A stretch of DNA of 64,000 nucleotides from SAR92 clade bacterium H231 (GCA_025153775.1 JAOALC010000004.1:186001-250000), one strand, 5' to 3'; counted from the first letter of the stretch, positions 1-9,726 are shown. A program made the numbers and translations. Notes: generated by a model from the sequence alone, not told the origin.

Positions 1-596
1 CTACGCATGCCTTCATTTAGCGTTGTGACGTGCATTTCAAATTCTTTCAACATCGCGGTTGGCTGCCGGATGATATTCCTTCTACCCCCTTTTTTATTCT
101 CGATAAATTCAATATCGTCCCAGTTGACGAAAACTGACTCAATCTCCGTCTGCGAAGGTGGAGGCTCGATAGTATCAGTCTGTCGAGTAACCCATTTTAG
201 AAGATAAAAAGTGCTTGTTATTTTTTCATTATTAGAGATAGTAACTGTGTCTTTAGGCATGATCAGAGACACGCTTCCGGCACTCATCTCTTTAAGATTT
301 TCCCGATATTTTTGCGTAGTGGTACCTGACTTTATGATTATCAGTGATTCGACATTGGAATCTGTACTGTCTAAAAAAAAGCTATCTCCAGGAGCAATAT
401 TCACTAATGAAATTTCTAGAGTCTTGAATCCATCACTTGAGGCTTTGACTATTTTTTTAATTTCGGTCCGATTCTGCTGGTCAACATTTATACTGCGCCA
501 GTCAAAACTTTGGGAAACAAGTAAAGGATCTGCATTAATTATTCCGCTTGTTAGTGTGAGAATTAGTATAGCTAAACGACAAGTAAATTTTTTCAT
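1..596 (-). CDS. Secreted cupin-domain protein, partial (runs off left edge)
   Basis: The frame is open from an ATG at 596 to the window edge, giving about 198 residues and no stop, so the C-terminus is missing. It starts with a signal peptide (MKKFTCRLAILILTLTSG, then a likely cleavage near INA-DP). Residues 60-130 have the alternating hydrophobic pattern and the late SAGSVSLIMPKD stretch of a cupin barrel. The last residues seen (KKGGRRNIIRQPT, then a Met-rich stretch ending in LNEGM) look like the start of a second cupin domain. Secreted cupins of this kind are common near sugar-acid catabolic genes, but no substrate can be assigned. It lies on the same strand as the TonB receptor upstream, 402 bases away. 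Confidence 0.7.
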   Translation of the reverse strand, partial: MKKFTCRLAILILTLTSGIINADPLLVSQSFDWRSINVDQQNRTEIKKIVKASSDGFKTLEISLVNIAPGDSFFLDSTDSNVESLIIIKSGTTTQKYRENLKEMSAGSVSLIMPKDTVTISNNEKITSTFYLLKWVTRQTDTIEPPPSQTEIESVFVNWDDIEFIENKKGGRRNIIRQPTAMLKEFEMHVTTLNEGMR

Positions 597-998
597 AGTG
601 CTACCCAGTCTTGTGATGTGCTTTTAAATGGCGTATTAACATAGAAATAAATGAACATGCTGTTACTCTGGTCTAGTTGATGCGCCTATTTGAATAAGAA
701 ATTTTCTATCTCAAGTTAAGTCACTAAAGAGCGAATAACTCCTAGACTTGAAGTATCTCTCGAGAGTTTTTGGCTTGTAAAGTCACACTGCTATTTTAAT
801 CGTGAAGAAAAGCATAACAAGATAGTCTCGATAGTTAGTTTTTTCCCAGTAGTAGTGAAGAGTATATAGCCCGCATCGATGATATTCCCTGAGATCTGGT
901 ATTTTTTAATAACTTGAATTTTACGCCGAAGATTTGCTCCAGAAGCGTCTAATATACCTAAAACTGAAAGATATATTAGACGCTAAAGAACAATCAGC
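597..998. other. Intergenic gap without a gene
   Basis: About 400 bases between the cupin gene and the TonB receptor. It is AT-rich, I find no convincing reading frame on either strand, and its only clear structure is the inverted repeat at 944-984. Confidence 0.6.
944..984. terminator. Perfect 13-bp inverted repeat downstream of TonB receptor
   Basis: AGCGTCTAATATA at 944-956 is exactly complementary to 972-984, with a 15-base loop. It begins 15 bases past the receptor stop. No T-run follows on either strand, so it may be an mRNA 3'-end hairpin instead of a classical intrinsic terminator. Confidence 0.5.
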
Positions 999-3770
999 CT
1001 AGAAGGAGTAGTTTGCAGTTAATGCGTAAGTTTTACCTACCTCACGATACTCTCTAGCTCGGCTATTATTACCTTGATATGCATAGAATTGTTCATCTGT
1101 CATATTAAAGCCCTCTAACGTTAGTGTTAGATTGTCGAGCTGCGGTGGCCTATACGAAATAGATATATCTAAACGATTTTGCGGCTCTATAAATCGATTA
1201 TCACCGGAGACGGTAGCCCAGGTTTCATCGAAGTAATCACTTCTGCTGGTATAAGCTGCGCGGACACCCAGTAAGTCAGTCTCATAAAATAGAATTACGT
1301 TATATGTATCCTCTGACACTCCAGAAAGTGGAAGCCTATTGCCAGATGAATCGAAATTAGAACTTTCGTCTGCATCTATATAGGTCCAATTTGCTTGGAT
1401 TCCCATGTCGCGAACTATCGGCATATCCGCATAATCGAAGTTTTGCAGAAGGCCAATTTCCCAGCCGGAAATATCAAAGCTCCCTGACGTATTGATGCTA
1501 TCGGTGATACTCACTTCTACGCCGTTAGAGTCAACACAGACGCCGCTTGAGTTTAAGGACAATGAGCCTGTGGTTGCACCTCCTAAATCAATATCGCTTA
1601 GTGCAGAAATACTAGTAAGGCTTGAGGGACAAAGTGATCTATTGTCAATTCCATTCGAAATGGTTTTAGTAAAGTAGGCTGCGCTTACTGAACTGCCCGC
1701 TCTATTATACCATTCAAGGGATAGATCGAAGGACTCTCCTTCAAATGGCTCGAGCTCCGGATTACCTAAGGATATTGAAACTGAATCATCCTCAATATCA
1801 ATAGATTGACCCACTTGATAGCTATCATCACCTTGGTGAGGGCGTGCAATTGTTTCTGCATATGATAAACGAAGTAACAAATCATCAGACAGATCCCACA
1901 CGAGATTCAATGAAGGAAGAACATGATTGAAGTCATGGTCCGCAGTGTAATAAATCGGATCGCCAAGGCCTTTTCTATAAGCACCAACTGTACGGCTAGT
2001 GTCTACATAGCGTACACCAACGTTGCCTCTTATGGGCAGTGGCGATGCTAAATTACTACCATCAAATCTCGCCATTAGATAAGTCGCAAAAATGTCCCGC
2101 TCTGAGTCACTGTAACGTTTAGTGAGAGATTCACCCTCAAAAGCTGGCAGCCCTCCAAATGTATCTCCAGTGACCGGATTACCATTTAAGAGCGTAGTTT
2201 CAAAACAATCAGGGTCCGGAAAATACCAGTTATCCACTTGGCCATTCAATGATCCCATGAAATAACCTCCACCAGGCGAGGTATTCCCGTTGACACTTGA
2301 TTGCATACATGCGGTATTGTCGATGCTGTCGTAGTCGTATACTGAACTATCCAGCTTCCATTCAGGACGCATCTTAGTTTGCTCAAGCTCCCTGCGCTTT
2401 ACGCCGGCTTGTAGGCTAGTCACAAATCCTTCAAATTCTCGTTTCACATCAACCTGAAAAGCAGTTTCCGATTGATCCGTATCGTATTCGTGTCCTGAAG
2501 CATATGTGCTCGTCCAGCTGTCACCATCATAAGTGGCTAAATTAGCAAGATCGCCATCAACCTCTTGAAAGACGAAATCATTAATATTGCCACTGCCTGT
2601 ATTAACAAGAAACTTCATGCCATTCGCGGCATTAGCACTTAATATTCGACGAGACATAAATCCTACAGAGTCATAGGTGGCGGAGGTGTCATGTATAGCA
2701 CCACTAACGGTCCATTGGTCAGCTGTCCATTCAAAGTTTGCCGTCATACCCTCGACCTCTTGTTGCACGGGTATTTTCCTTTTTTGGGCTCTAACTTCGC
2801 CTCCGATAGCATAAAATTCTGAAACAGTCTCTCCAAATGCTCCACCATTTGTGGAAGTAGTGATGGCTTCAGTACTTTTGAATTTACGAGTTCTTAGCAT
2901 TTGCCAGTCATGGGTGTAGTCATCAGAAACGAAAATACCATTCAGGCCTAGTTTCAACTCTTCGGTTGCTTGAAACTCTACTCCTAAAGTTGCAGAAATC
3001 CGTTCTCCAACGGTTTGACGTGATAAAAGACGAAGCTCTGACGGGGTATAAACGTCTGCGAGCCCATCACCGTCTGGATCTGACGTTGAATATGTATTAA
3101 TCCGCGCAGTATCTCCTCTGAAATTGGTATCGGAAGACGAAACTGAGCCTACAATCCCCCATTTTCCATCATCAAAGACTTTGCCTCCACTGAGTGTAAA
3201 TCCTGGATCAAAGTCTTTTACATTCGTTTCATAGGTAGACTTCATGCTGAGCACAAGAAAATCATCTTGCAGATCTAATGCTTTTTTGGTGATCACATCG
3301 ACGGTACCACTGATACCACCTGCGTCCATATCTGCCGTGGGAGATTTAATTACGTTGACCGCTGAGATCACCTCAGAAGCAATTGTTCCGAATGAGAATC
3401 CTTTGTCAGCCTCTGGGGCAGCTAAAAGCTGACCATTAACCGTAGTCAGAGCATACTGTGGCGGCAGGCCGCGCAATGCAACAAGCCCAGATCTTCTTTC
3501 ACCTTCATCGCCTGAGTAGTCCATTTGAACGCCAGTGATGCGTTGCAATGATTCAGAGAGGTTCAAGTCAGGAAATCTGCCCATAGAATCGGCTGATATT
3601 CCATCTACTATGGTGTCATAGTCACGCTTTGTCTGTAGCGCATTTTCTAAAGCTGCACGTGTTCCAACAACAACAACCTCCTCAACTAGGTCATTAGATT
3701 CACCCTGAGCAAAAGCACTGGAATAAGCGCAGGCCACAGCAATTGCAAGGATACTTTTCTGAAGTTTCAT
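999..3770 (-). CDS. TonB-dependent outer-membrane receptor (uronate locus)
   Basis: A 923-residue TonB-dependent receptor. It has a signal peptide (MKLQKSILAIAVACAYSSAFA), a TonB-box-like segment (EEVVVVGTR, about residues 30-38), and a plug domain with the IRGLPP-type motif near residues 90-110 (VALRGLPPQYALTTVNG). A long beta-barrel follows, ending in an aromatic residue (NYSF). The opening resembles the carbohydrate-type receptors of Xanthomonas and Caulobacter (ISADSMGRFPDLN). It is divergent from the esterase-tct operon, with two operator-like palindromes between them, which suggests import of a uronate-containing oligosaccharide or ester. The exact ligand is not visible in the sequence. 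Confidence 0.93.
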   Translation of the reverse strand: MKLQKSILAIAVACAYSSAFAQGESNDLVEEVVVVGTRAALENALQTKRDYDTIVDGISADSMGRFPDLNLSESLQRITGVQMDYSGDEGERRSGLVALRGLPPQYALTTVNGQLLAAPEADKGFSFGTIASEVISAVNVIKSPTADMDAGGISGTVDVITKKALDLQDDFLVLSMKSTYETNVKDFDPGFTLSGGKVFDDGKWGIVGSVSSSDTNFRGDTARINTYSTSDPDGDGLADVYTPSELRLLSRQTVGERISATLGVEFQATEELKLGLNGIFVSDDYTHDWQMLRTRKFKSTEAITTSTNGGAFGETVSEFYAIGGEVRAQKRKIPVQQEVEGMTANFEWTADQWTVSGAIHDTSATYDSVGFMSRRILSANAANGMKFLVNTGSGNINDFVFQEVDGDLANLATYDGDSWTSTYASGHEYDTDQSETAFQVDVKREFEGFVTSLQAGVKRRELEQTKMRPEWKLDSSVYDYDSIDNTACMQSSVNGNTSPGGGYFMGSLNGQVDNWYFPDPDCFETTLLNGNPVTGDTFGGLPAFEGESLTKRYSDSERDIFATYLMARFDGSNLASPLPIRGNVGVRYVDTSRTVGAYRKGLGDPIYYTADHDFNHVLPSLNLVWDLSDDLLLRLSYAETIARPHQGDDSYQVGQSIDIEDDSVSISLGNPELEPFEGESFDLSLEWYNRAGSSVSAAYFTKTISNGIDNRSLCPSSLTSISALSDIDLGGATTGSLSLNSSGVCVDSNGVEVSITDSINTSGSFDISGWEIGLLQNFDYADMPIVRDMGIQANWTYIDADESSNFDSSGNRLPLSGVSEDTYNVILFYETDLLGVRAAYTSRSDYFDETWATVSGDNRFIEPQNRLDISISYRPPQLDNLTLTLEGFNMTDEQFYAYQGNNSRAREYREVGKTYALTANYSF

Positions 3771-3820
3771 ATTGTTTCCCCTAAATTTTTATTGTAATCG
3801 GCAGCAGATGCAGCCTAAAA

Positions 3821-3834
3821 TGACACCGGTAACA
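3821..3834. promoter_or_regulatory. Operator-like palindrome 1 (TGACACCGGTAACA)
   Basis: TGACACCGGTAACA is a near-palindrome with a central CG step, as is usual for LacI-type operators. It lies 50 bases upstream of the TonB receptor start. It is exactly 30 bp (about three helical turns) from a second copy and matches a third copy upstream of dctP. Confidence 0.65.
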
Positions 3835-3850
3835 ATTTTTTTATTTAGAA

Positions 3851-3864
3851 TGACACCGGTGACA
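3851..3864. promoter_or_regulatory. Operator-like palindrome 2 (TGACACCGGTGACA)
   Basis: Second copy of the TGACACCGGT motif in the divergent region between the TonB receptor (minus) and the carboxylesterase operon (plus). The 30-bp centre-to-centre spacing from copy 1 places both on the same DNA face, compatible with cooperative binding or control of both promoters. Confidence 0.68.
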
Positions 3865-3974
3865 TGAAAACTATAAAACAAATTTTGTTGAGTTACAACA
3901 TAGCTCTCTGAATTGATTTTTAAACAACGGATTTTTTTGTAGGCATTCTTACTAAGACGGGCGACGAGGGTACA

Positions 3975-5519
3975 ATGCAGTATCGCAAAATCATTTCATT
4001 AATCTTTCTTTTTCTTTCGTTGGTGTCATGCGCAATAGCCGCGGGTCAAAATCATGAAATCCCGTTAGTGACACTTGATGGCGGCCCTATTATTGGGGTC
4101 ATTAAGGGCGAATCTGCAATGTTCCTCGGTATTCCCTACGCAAGCCCTCCCATAGGGGATCTGCGCTGGCGTCCACCTGAGATTATGCCGCCTTGGGAGA
4201 AACCCCTCGATGCAACTCAGCCCGGGGCTCACTGCCCGCAATCTCGGCATCAAGAGAAGTCCAGTGAAGACTGCCTGACAATTAATGTGTATAGACCAGC
4301 CTTAAAATCCGAAGAGCCACTGCCTGTATTATTTTGGATACATGGCGGCGGCTATAGGACCGGGACAGGCGCTTACTATAGCTCCAGAAACATAAATAAC
4401 CCTGCTGAGCTGGTCGACGCAAAATTATGGAACCGTCAGGGGGTCATTTTGGTCACTCTAAACTATCGCTTAGGTGCTCTGGGCTTCTTTGCTCATGATG
4501 CATTGGACGGTAGCCAAGGTGTTAATTATGGATTGTTGGATATTATTGCTGGCTTGAGATGGGTTAACCGGAATATTGATACATTCGGGGGCGATAAGAG
4601 TCGGCTGACTATAATGGGCTCATCGGCCGGCGGGAATGCCGTACAGACATTGATGGTCATGCCTCAAGCAGAGGGCCTTTTCAGTGCTGCCGTATCTCAA
4701 AGTGGCTATGGTACAACCGTTTTGCCGCGGACAAGGCATGTCGAGTCGCTCACCGGATCACCCAGTGCGGAGAAGATTTCAGAAGCAATTCTAGAGCGCG
4801 CAGTTAAAGCATCGAGTGATCCGCTACTAGCAGAGGATCTGCGCGCACTGACGGCAAACCAGCTGGTCAACGCAAATGATGGGCTTCATTACCCTATTGT
4901 AGATGGCATTACCTTGCCGGAAGAGCCTGGCATCTTATTTCAGCAAGGCAAACAGCACTCAGTACCCTATATGAGTGGAGGCAGTACATATGATGGCAGC
5001 AGCTACAAAGCGGAACTGGGCCTCTCCCCTGACACTTTATTAGCGAGCACTGAACCCTATGCCGGTGCAGTGCGAGCGCTGTATGAAATTGAAACAGTGA
5101 CATATTCGCCTGAAGTAAAGCAGCTTTTTGGTGACCTACGCTATGTCTTACCCTCTCGGTACACAACTCAACAAATGAATCGAGTCAATCAGCCGGGCTA
5201 CCTTTATATGCTAAGTTATATCCCTCAATCCGAACGTGAGCATTGGCGGGGCGCACCGCATTCGTGGCAAAAACGTCCACTCTTCCGCGATAAAGGTATT
5301 CCGATCATTAATGATATGCGTCAGTACATAGTCAACCTCGTAAAAACCGGTAATCCCAATAGTATCGGCTTACCAGCTTGGCCGTCGGTAGCTGCCGGTA
5401 AAGTACCTTGGATGATGTTCGGTGATGAGCCGAAGGTCAAACTCGATGTGTGGCAAGAAAAACTCGATTTACTACAGTCTGTCTATGAACATCGTATACA
5501 CCCATTGGTGCCGCAATGA
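3975..5519 (+). CDS. Type-B carboxylesterase, lipoprotein
   Basis: A 514-residue carboxylesterase of the cholinesterase-like alpha/beta hydrolase family. A lipobox (LVSC, Cys19) after a hydrophobic leader indicates an exported lipoprotein. The oxyanion-hole motif HGGGY is at residues 123-127 and the nucleophile elbow GSSAGG at 215-220, with Ser217 as nucleophile. The usual family motif is GESAGG, so the Glu-to-Ser change beside the nucleophile is a small oddity. It is the first gene of an operon with tctC, tctB and tctA and overlaps tctC by ATGA. An inferred role is hydrolysis of an ester of the imported uronate before transport. Confidence 0.88.
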   Translation: MQYRKIISLIFLFLSLVSCAIAAGQNHEIPLVTLDGGPIIGVIKGESAMFLGIPYASPPIGDLRWRPPEIMPPWEKPLDATQPGAHCPQSRHQEKSSEDCLTINVYRPALKSEEPLPVLFWIHGGGYRTGTGAYYSSRNINNPAELVDAKLWNRQGVILVTLNYRLGALGFFAHDALDGSQGVNYGLLDIIAGLRWVNRNIDTFGGDKSRLTIMGSSAGGNAVQTLMVMPQAEGLFSAAVSQSGYGTTVLPRTRHVESLTGSPSAEKISEAILERAVKASSDPLLAEDLRALTANQLVNANDGLHYPIVDGITLPEEPGILFQQGKQHSVPYMSGGSTYDGSSYKAELGLSPDTLLASTEPYAGAVRALYEIETVTYSPEVKQLFGDLRYVLPSRYTTQQMNRVNQPGYLYMLSYIPQSEREHWRGAPHSWQKRPLFRDKGIPIINDMRQYIVNLVKTGNPNSIGLPAWPSVAAGKVPWMMFGDEPKVKLDVWQEKLDLLQSVYEHRIHPLVPQ

Positions 5520-6487
5520 TCAGAGTCAAACGTTCACATTTAGTATGCATTGCACTGTTAAGCCTAAGCGTCTGTGGTATCGCTTATGGCAAAGATCGAG
5601 TTCACTTTTTAATTCCTGGCGGTGCCGGAGGCGGCTGGGACATGACTGCGCGGGCGGTCGGCGAGTCGTTGTCCCGTTCGGGTATTATTGAAACCGCCTC
5701 TTATGAGAACCTATCTGGCGGCGGTGGCAGTCGTGCGATTGCACACCTGATTGAGACTGCGCCGAGACAGACCAATACTCTGATGGTTAATTCATCATCG
5801 TTCATTCTTCGTTCACTGCTTAATAAATTCCCCTATAGCCATCGTGACTTGACGCCAATAGCCAGTGTGATCGCTGACTATGGTGCCTTTGTTGTTCGTA
5901 TCGATTCACCCTATGTCGTATGGCAGGATGTTATTGATGATTATCTTAAAGATTATCGTCGAGTCAATATTGCTGGCGGCTCATCACGAGGTAGCACGGA
6001 TCATGTTGTTGCTGCCCTAGCCTTTTCTAAATCGAATCTAGATATTAGCCGTCTCAAATATATTCCCTACAATGCTGGTGGGCAGGCCATGGTGGGTTTA
6101 TTGTCCGGCGAATGCCAACTACTCTCTACAGGCCTCAGTGAAGCGGTCGCATTAGCTGAGCAGGGGGAAGTTCGTATTCTCGCTATTACTGCTCCTAAAA
6201 GATTACCGCTATTTCCAAATGTACCCACGTTAAAAGAGCAAAATGTCGATGCAGTGTTTGCCAATTGGCGAGGCTTTTTTGCGCCACCTGGTGTTAGTCA
6301 AAAAAATGTAAAGGATTATGGGCAGTTAATCGAAGAATTATTAGCGCTCGAAAGATGGCAGCAACTGCGCGCTGATCGTGGTTGGTCTCACTTATATTTG
6401 AGCGGTAATAACTTCAATGATTTTCTTAGCGAACAAGAGGTGGAGCTTTCAATACTTTTGGATGAATTAGGATTACTCAATAAATGA
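5516..6487 (+). CDS. tctC: Tripartite tricarboxylate transporter substrate-binding protein
   Basis: A 323-residue periplasmic solute-binding protein of the TctC/BugT family. The N-terminus is a signal peptide ending near GIAYG-KD. The family pattern is visible as IPGGAGGGWD (about residues 32-41), ENLSGGGGS, and the late FPNVPTLKEQ motif typical of Bug proteins. The start codon overlaps the esterase stop (ATGA), indicating translational coupling. TctC proteins deliver carboxylated solutes to the TctAB membrane complex. Given the operator shared with uxu genes, the solute here may be a sugar acid, which is inference. Confidence 0.92.
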   Translation: MIRVKRSHLVCIALLSLSVCGIAYGKDRVHFLIPGGAGGGWDMTARAVGESLSRSGIIETASYENLSGGGGSRAIAHLIETAPRQTNTLMVNSSSFILRSLLNKFPYSHRDLTPIASVIADYGAFVVRIDSPYVVWQDVIDDYLKDYRRVNIAGGSSRGSTDHVVAALAFSKSNLDISRLKYIPYNAGGQAMVGLLSGECQLLSTGLSEAVALAEQGEVRILAITAPKRLPLFPNVPTLKEQNVDAVFANWRGFFAPPGVSQKNVKDYGQLIEELLALERWQQLRADRGWSHLYLSGNNFNDFLSEQEVELSILLDELGLLNK

Positions 6488-6972
6488 CAAATTTCTTTGA
6501 TAACAAAGACCGCGTAGGCGCCTTCCTTATCTTGGCTTTCTCACTTTTTTATCTGCGCAGTTCACTGTCTATTCCAGTGGATTCATTCGATGCTGAGATT
6601 GGGTTCACTTCAAAAACATTGCCCATCTTCTTGGGTTCATGTGCGCTTGTCATTTCATTATTGCTATTGTTTATTTCCTTTTTCCAGTCTGAAGGGCAGT
6701 CTATTTCGAAGGGCGCACGTGACTATGACTGGAAACCAGTACTGGCTTTAATCCTACTGATGGCTGCTTATGTCATGCTATTTAATTATCTGGGCTTTGT
6801 GCTGGCAAGTGCACTGTTCTTGCAGTCAGCATTCGTTCTCTTGGGAGAGCGTAGGCTTCTAGTCAGTATTTCAGTGTCACTGGGCCTAGTATTGTTCTTG
6901 TGGCTACTATTGACTCACGTTTTTGGTTTATACCTTGATGGAGGCACTCTTTATCGAGTGTTTGTGAGCTAG
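6484..6972 (+). CDS. tctB: Tripartite tricarboxylate transporter small membrane subunit
   Basis: A 162-residue membrane protein with four predicted hydrophobic segments, the size and topology of TctB. It overlaps tctC by ATGA and is followed after one base by tctA. TctB partners TctA in the sodium-driven secondary importer. Sequence conservation in this subunit is low, so the call rests on topology, size and position between tctC and tctA. Confidence 0.88.
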   Translation: MTNFFDNKDRVGAFLILAFSLFYLRSSLSIPVDSFDAEIGFTSKTLPIFLGSCALVISLLLLFISFFQSEGQSISKGARDYDWKPVLALILLMAAYVMLFNYLGFVLASALFLQSAFVLLGERRLLVSISVSLGLVLFLWLLLTHVFGLYLDGGTLYRVFVS

Positions 6973-6973
6973 C

Positions 6974-8488
6974 ATGATAGATGGGATTTTAATTGGATTA
7001 CAAACAGCCTTTACCCCCATCAATTTGTTGATGGTTCTCGCCGGTTGTTTTGCCGGAACATTTATTGGTATGTTACCTGGACTGGGCCCTGTATCTGCTA
7101 TCGCACTGATGATTCCAGTCACCTACGGCTTAGATCCGGCCTCAGGTTTAATACTGATATCTGGCGTCTACTATGGCGCCGTATTTGGCGGCTCTACCTC
7201 TGCGATTCTCATTAATGCTCCGGGTGTTTCGGGAGCCGTCGCAACGGCATTTGATGGATACCCCATGGCGCAGAGTGGTAATGCCGGCAAGGCCCTCGCC
7301 ATAGCAGCCTATAGTTCGTTTGCTGGCGGCACTATCGGCGCCATACTCTTATTGCTATGCGTTCCTTTTCTTGCCAGCGTTAGCCTCAGCTTTCAATCGT
7401 CAGAATACTTTGCTTTGATGGTCTTTGGCTGCACTGCAGTTGCAGCCTTTTCTGGAAAAGGTCAGGTATTAAAGGCCGTTTTAATGACATTGGTGGGATT
7501 AATGCTTGCAACCGTGGGAGAAGATCCGTCGGGCGCTCAACGACTCACCTTTGGTAATCCCGAGTTATCAGATGGCATCAGTTTCCTCTTGTTGTCGATG
7601 GCCACATTTGCGCTTGCCGAAGCCCTGTCTATGGTTTTAAAGGGGAGGTCTAAATCAAACGATAGTGAATCTGAGGAAATGGCTAACGTTAACTTTAAAT
7701 CGCTTAAGCTAAGTCGAGACGAGATAAAAGAAATTGCAATGCCCGTTGGACGATCGTCTGTGTTAGGTTTTTTAGTTGGGGTGTTACCGGGTGCCGGCGC
7801 GACAATTGCGTCATTTTTAGGCTACGGAATGGAGCGTAACCTCGCATCGCAAGAGCAAAAGAAACGATTTGGCAAAGGTAGCCCTATCGGATTGGCCGCA
7901 CCTGAAACCGCAAATAATGCTGCATCGACCGGCTCATTTGTACCACTTTTAACGTTAGGGATTCCTGGGTCTGCCACTACTGCAATCATGCTTGGTGCAC
8001 TATTATCTTATGGCGTCCAACCGGGACCAAGACTTTTTATTGATAATCCGGCAGTCTTTTGGTCGGTTATTGTTTCAATGTATCTTGGCAATATTGTGCT
8101 ACTGATACTCAACCTGCCTTTGATTCCCTATATAGCCAAAATATTGCAAGTACCTCGTCAGTTTTTAACACCTATTATTTTGTTCCTTTCCCTAATGGGT
8201 GTGTATTTGGTTTCATTTAACTCCGCTGAGCTATCAATCATGTTGGTGATAGGCGTCATTGCGTTGGTTTTTCGGATCTTAGACTATCCCCTTGCACCCA
8301 TGCTTCTGGGTTTTATCCTTGGGGGTATGCTTGAAGATAATTTACGCAGAGCACTACTAATATGGGACGGTAGTTACGATTTTCTTTGGCAGCGCCCGAT
8401 CACAGCCACCATAGTGATGGTGACGGTGATCGTGCTCCTAACACCTGTGTTTAGTGAAATATTCAAACGTGCATCAGGAAAGCGATAA
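6974..8488 (+). CDS. tctA: Tripartite tricarboxylate transporter large membrane subunit
   Basis: A 504-residue polytopic membrane protein of the TctA family. It carries the repeated GMLPGLGP (about residue 32) and GVLPGAGAT (about residue 270) motifs, the GGSTSAILINAPG signature, and LTLGIPGSATTA later on. It has about 12 hydrophobic segments and the normal family length. It is the last gene of the esterase-tctCBA operon and converges on uxuA. Confidence 0.94.
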   Translation: MIDGILIGLQTAFTPINLLMVLAGCFAGTFIGMLPGLGPVSAIALMIPVTYGLDPASGLILISGVYYGAVFGGSTSAILINAPGVSGAVATAFDGYPMAQSGNAGKALAIAAYSSFAGGTIGAILLLLCVPFLASVSLSFQSSEYFALMVFGCTAVAAFSGKGQVLKAVLMTLVGLMLATVGEDPSGAQRLTFGNPELSDGISFLLLSMATFALAEALSMVLKGRSKSNDSESEEMANVNFKSLKLSRDEIKEIAMPVGRSSVLGFLVGVLPGAGATIASFLGYGMERNLASQEQKKRFGKGSPIGLAAPETANNAASTGSFVPLLTLGIPGSATTAIMLGALLSYGVQPGPRLFIDNPAVFWSVIVSMYLGNIVLLILNLPLIPYIAKILQVPRQFLTPIILFLSLMGVYLVSFNSAELSIMLVIGVIALVFRILDYPLAPMLLGFILGGMLEDNLRRALLIWDGSYDFLWQRPITATIVMVTVIVLLTPVFSEIFKRASGKR

Positions 8489-8496
8489 ACTAACCC

Positions 8497-8522
8497 CAGG
8501 TATCAAGCTATCTAGCTACCTG
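8497..8522. terminator. Hairpin between convergent tctA and uxuA
   Basis: CAGGT and ACCTG arms enclose an inner AGCTA-TC-TAGCT pairing in the 23-base gap between the two convergent stops, overlapping the uxuA stop. It has no long T-run, so it is a plausible but weak bidirectional terminator. Confidence 0.4.
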
Positions 8523-9726
8523 ATTGAATATGGGTAGATAGTGCTCGGATAACACCACGCACTTCGGCAAGCCCCTTGAGTCGACCAATACCCGAATAGC
8601 CGGGATTCACAGTTTTTCCTATGTCATCCATCATCTGATGACCATGGTCAGGCCGGATAAAGATCTCGTTTCGCGCATTTTGCCCGCGCCCTTCGCGCTT
8701 ATGCTCTTCCGTTAGTAGCTCACGAATTACGCTAACCATATCAATATCGCTGTCTAAATGATTGGCTTCATAAAAAGAGCGTTGCTCATTTTTATCGCGG
8801 CTTACTCCACGTAAGTGTGCGAAATTGATTCGAGATCCAAATCGTCGCGCCATAGCAGGCAGATCATTATCTGGCCGACTTCCATAGGTACCGACGCAGA
8901 GTGTAATCCCGTTGGAGGAACTAGGTTGCTGAGCGAATAGTCTATCCAGATCATCCGCTGTACAGATAATCCTCGGCAGACCAAACATATCTCTTGGAGG
9001 ATCGTCCGGATGAATCGCGAGTTTCACACCCAGTTTCTCGGCCTTTGGTAATACATGAGTGAGAAATCTATCGAGGTTATCCCTGAGTTCTGCATGGCCA
9101 ATATGGCGATATTGCGCCAGCGCTTTTTTGAAATCGTCAAGGCTATAGCTATCAGTCATTTTTCCCGGTAGTCCTGCGATAATATTGTGCGTTAAACGCT
9201 CAGACTCCTCTGGCGACATCTGTTGATAGACCTCTCGAGCCTCGTTGATTTCGGCCTCTGTGTAGTCGGCGTCAGCGTCAGCTCTCTGCAAAATATAGAG
9301 ATCGAATGCTGCAAATTTTGTTTGATCGAAGCGCAGTGCATAGGCGCCTGTATTTAATTTATAAGCAAGGTCAGTGCGGGTCCAGTCAATGACTGGCATA
9401 AAGTTGTAACAGATAGTTTTGATTCCACATGCAGCGAGATTTTCCATCGACTTTGACCAATTATCAATGCTGGCCTGACATCCATCTCGCCCTAACTTAA
9501 TATCTTCATGTACCGGAATACTTTCAACGACAGACCAAGTTAGAGGACTTTGTTTTTTATTTCCCGATTCAATTAGATTTTGATGTTTACGTATCTCATC
9601 AATTGTCCAGATCTCCCCGATTGGCACATGGTGCAGTGCGCTAACAATATCAGTTGCGCCTGTCTGCCTTATATCAGAAATAGTAACGGGATCATTTGGG
9701 CCAAACCATCTCCATGATTCACGCAT
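8512..9726 (-). CDS. uxuA: Mannonate dehydratase
   Basis: Converts D-mannonate to 2-keto-3-deoxygluconate in the glucuronate branch of hexuronate catabolism. The start is placed at 9726 (MRESWRWFGPNDPVT), 14 codons inside the longest open frame, because this opening is conserved in UxuA and the start overlaps the uxuB stop by 8 bases (ATGCGTGA), with an AAGGA sequence upstream. That gives 404 residues, close to the E. coli enzyme. Visible family segments are ALHHVPIGEIW, CYNFMPVIDWTRT and the metal-site region LAIHPDDPP, with a late RPDHGHQM motif. It is the last gene of the dctPQM-uxuBA operon. Confidence 0.95.
   Translation of the reverse strand: MRESWRWFGPNDPVTISDIRQTGATDIVSALHHVPIGEIWTIDEIRKHQNLIESGNKKQSPLTWSVVESIPVHEDIKLGRDGCQASIDNWSKSMENLAACGIKTICYNFMPVIDWTRTDLAYKLNTGAYALRFDQTKFAAFDLYILQRADADADYTEAEINEAREVYQQMSPEESERLTHNIIAGLPGKMTDSYSLDDFKKALAQYRHIGHAELRDNLDRFLTHVLPKAEKLGVKLAIHPDDPPRDMFGLPRIICTADDLDRLFAQQPSSSNGITLCVGTYGSRPDNDLPAMARRFGSRINFAHLRGVSRDKNEQRSFYEANHLDSDIDMVSVIRELLTEEHKREGRGQNARNEIFIRPDHGHQMMDDIGKTVNPGYSGIGRLKGLAEVRGVIRALSTHIQSGS

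Noticed and set aside
7-627. Two plus-strand open frames at the left edge
   Set aside because: They are antisense to the partial cupin gene, which has a proper signal peptide and coherent domain pattern on the minus strand.
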